From a virus: a DNA stretch of 22,752 nucleotides. The position numbers were made by a program, and so were the translations under genes. The stretch covers positions 1 through 22,752 of IMG/VR virus record IMGVR_UViG_3300036980_000541. The stretch is one strand, 5' to 3'. Below, piece by piece: positions 22,013-22,752 of this stretch. Numbering within the stretch: position 1 is the stretch's first letter; every line of letters starts with the position of its first letter. The notes under the pieces were generated by a model. That model was not told the DNA's origin. It did no database searches and saw only the letters and a list, made by a program, of their open reading frames with translations.

Positions 22013-22752
22013 ATGGCGCGCATCATCCCGCAGACCCAACCCGATCCGTTTGCCCCGCAAGTCGCAGGGTTGCACTCCACCCGTCAGCGCCCCTACCAGG
22101 GCTTCCAAACCGCCAACAAGTTCTTGGACACAGCCGCCGCAGTGGCCAACTCGCCGCTGACCGGACTTGCCATGCGCGGCATCCAAGCCGGTGCCGGTGG
22201 CATCAGCGACATGCTCTCTGCTGCCGCCGCCCGTCGCATGGAGGAGTACAAGGCTGGCGGGTTGGAAGGCGAGTTGTCGCCTGACCTTGCGGCACCCGAG
22301 CCCTACAAGCCGATGGAAGGGTTGTCGCTGAGCGGCAAGGAGCCAAAGGGGCTTGGGTTGTCGCTGCGGGATATGCCAGAGCAGTCGCCGCCACAGGGCT
22401 GGAGTTCCGAGTCTCGCGTGGGTGAGTTGCAGGACACGCTTGGCGCTGACCTTGCCCGGGCTGCCCAGCGGAAGTTGGGGGTTGAGCCTGTCGATGCCCG
22501 CCAGAGCGCGCTAGGCAAGGGCATCCTGCCTGCGTTCACGTCGCCCCGCGTTCCTGGTTTAGAGATGGACCCCGACGCAGCGCGCCTTGACGCAGCGATT
22601 GCCGAGAGTCCACGACCACGACCACGACCTGTCGGAGCGAGCGCCGTCAAGCAAAGCCTGATCGACAACACCGTCATGGGTGCGTTTGTATCGCCCCGCG
22701 TTCCCGGCTTGGAGATGGACCCCGACGCCGTTAGGTTGACCAGACCGCCCCA
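22013..22752 (+). CDS. Repeat-bearing virion protein, 3' end outside window
   Basis: AGGAGGG at 22001-22007 precedes ATG 22013, and the frame is open to the window edge (246 codons plus two bases). The protein has a helical, Gly/Ala-rich segment (about 47-76, GLAMRGIQAGAGGISDM) ending in AAARRMEEYK. A low-complexity stretch with GLSLSGKEPKGLGLSL follows, then LARAAQRKL (147-155), a member of the recurrent motif. Two copies of AFxSPRVPGLEMDPDAxRL (174-192 and 224-242) repeat 50 residues apart, with PRPRPRP between them. It seems modular and intrinsically disordered rather than enzymatic. It may be an internal virion protein whose repeats continue past the window. Confidence 0.72.
   Translation, partial: MARIIPQTQPDPFAPQVAGLHSTRQRPYQGFQTANKFLDTAAAVANSPLTGLAMRGIQAGAGGISDMLSAAAARRMEEYKAGGLEGELSPDLAAPEPYKPMEGLSLSGKEPKGLGLSLRDMPEQSPPQGWSSESRVGELQDTLGADLARAAQRKLGVEPVDARQSALGKGILPAFTSPRVPGLEMDPDAARLDAAIAESPRPRPRPVGASAVKQSLIDNTVMGAFVSPRVPGLEMDPDAVRLTRPP
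22532..22738 (+). repeat. Two imperfect 57-bp coding repeats, 150 bp apart
   Basis: Units at 22532-22588 and 22682-22738 encode AFTSPRVPGLEMDPDAARL and AFVSPRVPGLEMDPDAVRL. They differ at several bases, many of them synonymous, so the peptide is probably under selection. Further copies could lie beyond the window end. Confidence 0.9.

Noticed and set aside
22613-22636. CCACGA microsatellite
   Set aside because: It is only about three units and is explained by the Pro-Arg codons of the linker.
1-22752. CRISPR arrays, tRNA or rRNA genes, insertion sequences
   Set aside because: No regularly spaced repeats with spacers, cloverleaf-like segments, ribosomal motifs or terminal inverted repeats with transposase were seen; a dedicated tRNA scan was not possible here.

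Overview
The window looks like part of the genome of a temperate, short-tailed (podovirus-like) double-stranded DNA phage or prophage with a GC-rich genome. The evidence is an almost gapless set of plus-strand genes, mostly joined by ATGA, TAATG or TGATG overlaps. They encode a large terminase, scaffold, HK97-type capsid protein, P22-like portal, head-tail adaptor and a large beta-rich tail hub/nozzle, then several unassigned virion proteins. No tape-measure, tail-tube or sheath gene is visible. A small serine recombinase with a helix-turn-helix (HTH) partner suggests an integrated or otherwise temperate lifestyle. The host cannot be named from the sequence, and no tRNA, rRNA, CRISPR array or insertion sequence was seen.

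Layout. 1-1583: the end of an unknown gene, then an SF2 (DEIH-box) helicase with a zinc ribbon, probably the end of a replication/recombination module. 1561-2749 (minus strand): a three-gene operon of HTH protein, serine recombinase and an unknown 113-residue protein. 2750-2845: a compact divergent promoter region with back-to-back -35 boxes and three GTAGCGT direct repeats, which looks like a regulatory switch. 2846-5943: small unassigned early or pre-packaging genes. They include a winged-helix-like protein and a pair of heavily overlapping reading frames in the position usually held by a small terminase gene. 5944-7737: large terminase. 7704-7886 (minus strand): a second, lone HTH gene inserted antisense between terminase and scaffold. 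8055-11311: scaffold, major capsid protein, a strong hairpin, a beta-rich decoration or fibre-like protein, and a small glycine-zipper protein. 11318-15020: portal, adaptor and three small proteins. 15004-22752: tail hub/nozzle, a beta-helix-like protein, two unassigned virion proteins, a coiled-coil protein and a repeat-bearing protein cut by the window end.

How it fits together: the minus-strand operon probably controls and performs site-specific recombination, while the plus-strand late genes build a head filled through a portal and closed by an adaptor and nozzle. The most striking unexplained pattern is a short peptide, consensus L-[AS]-x-A-A-[KQ]-R-[RK]-L. It recurs with different codons in five otherwise dissimilar late proteins, with a near match in a sixth. 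This suggests a shared docking, packaging or processing signal in virion assembly. It is inferred from the sequence alone.
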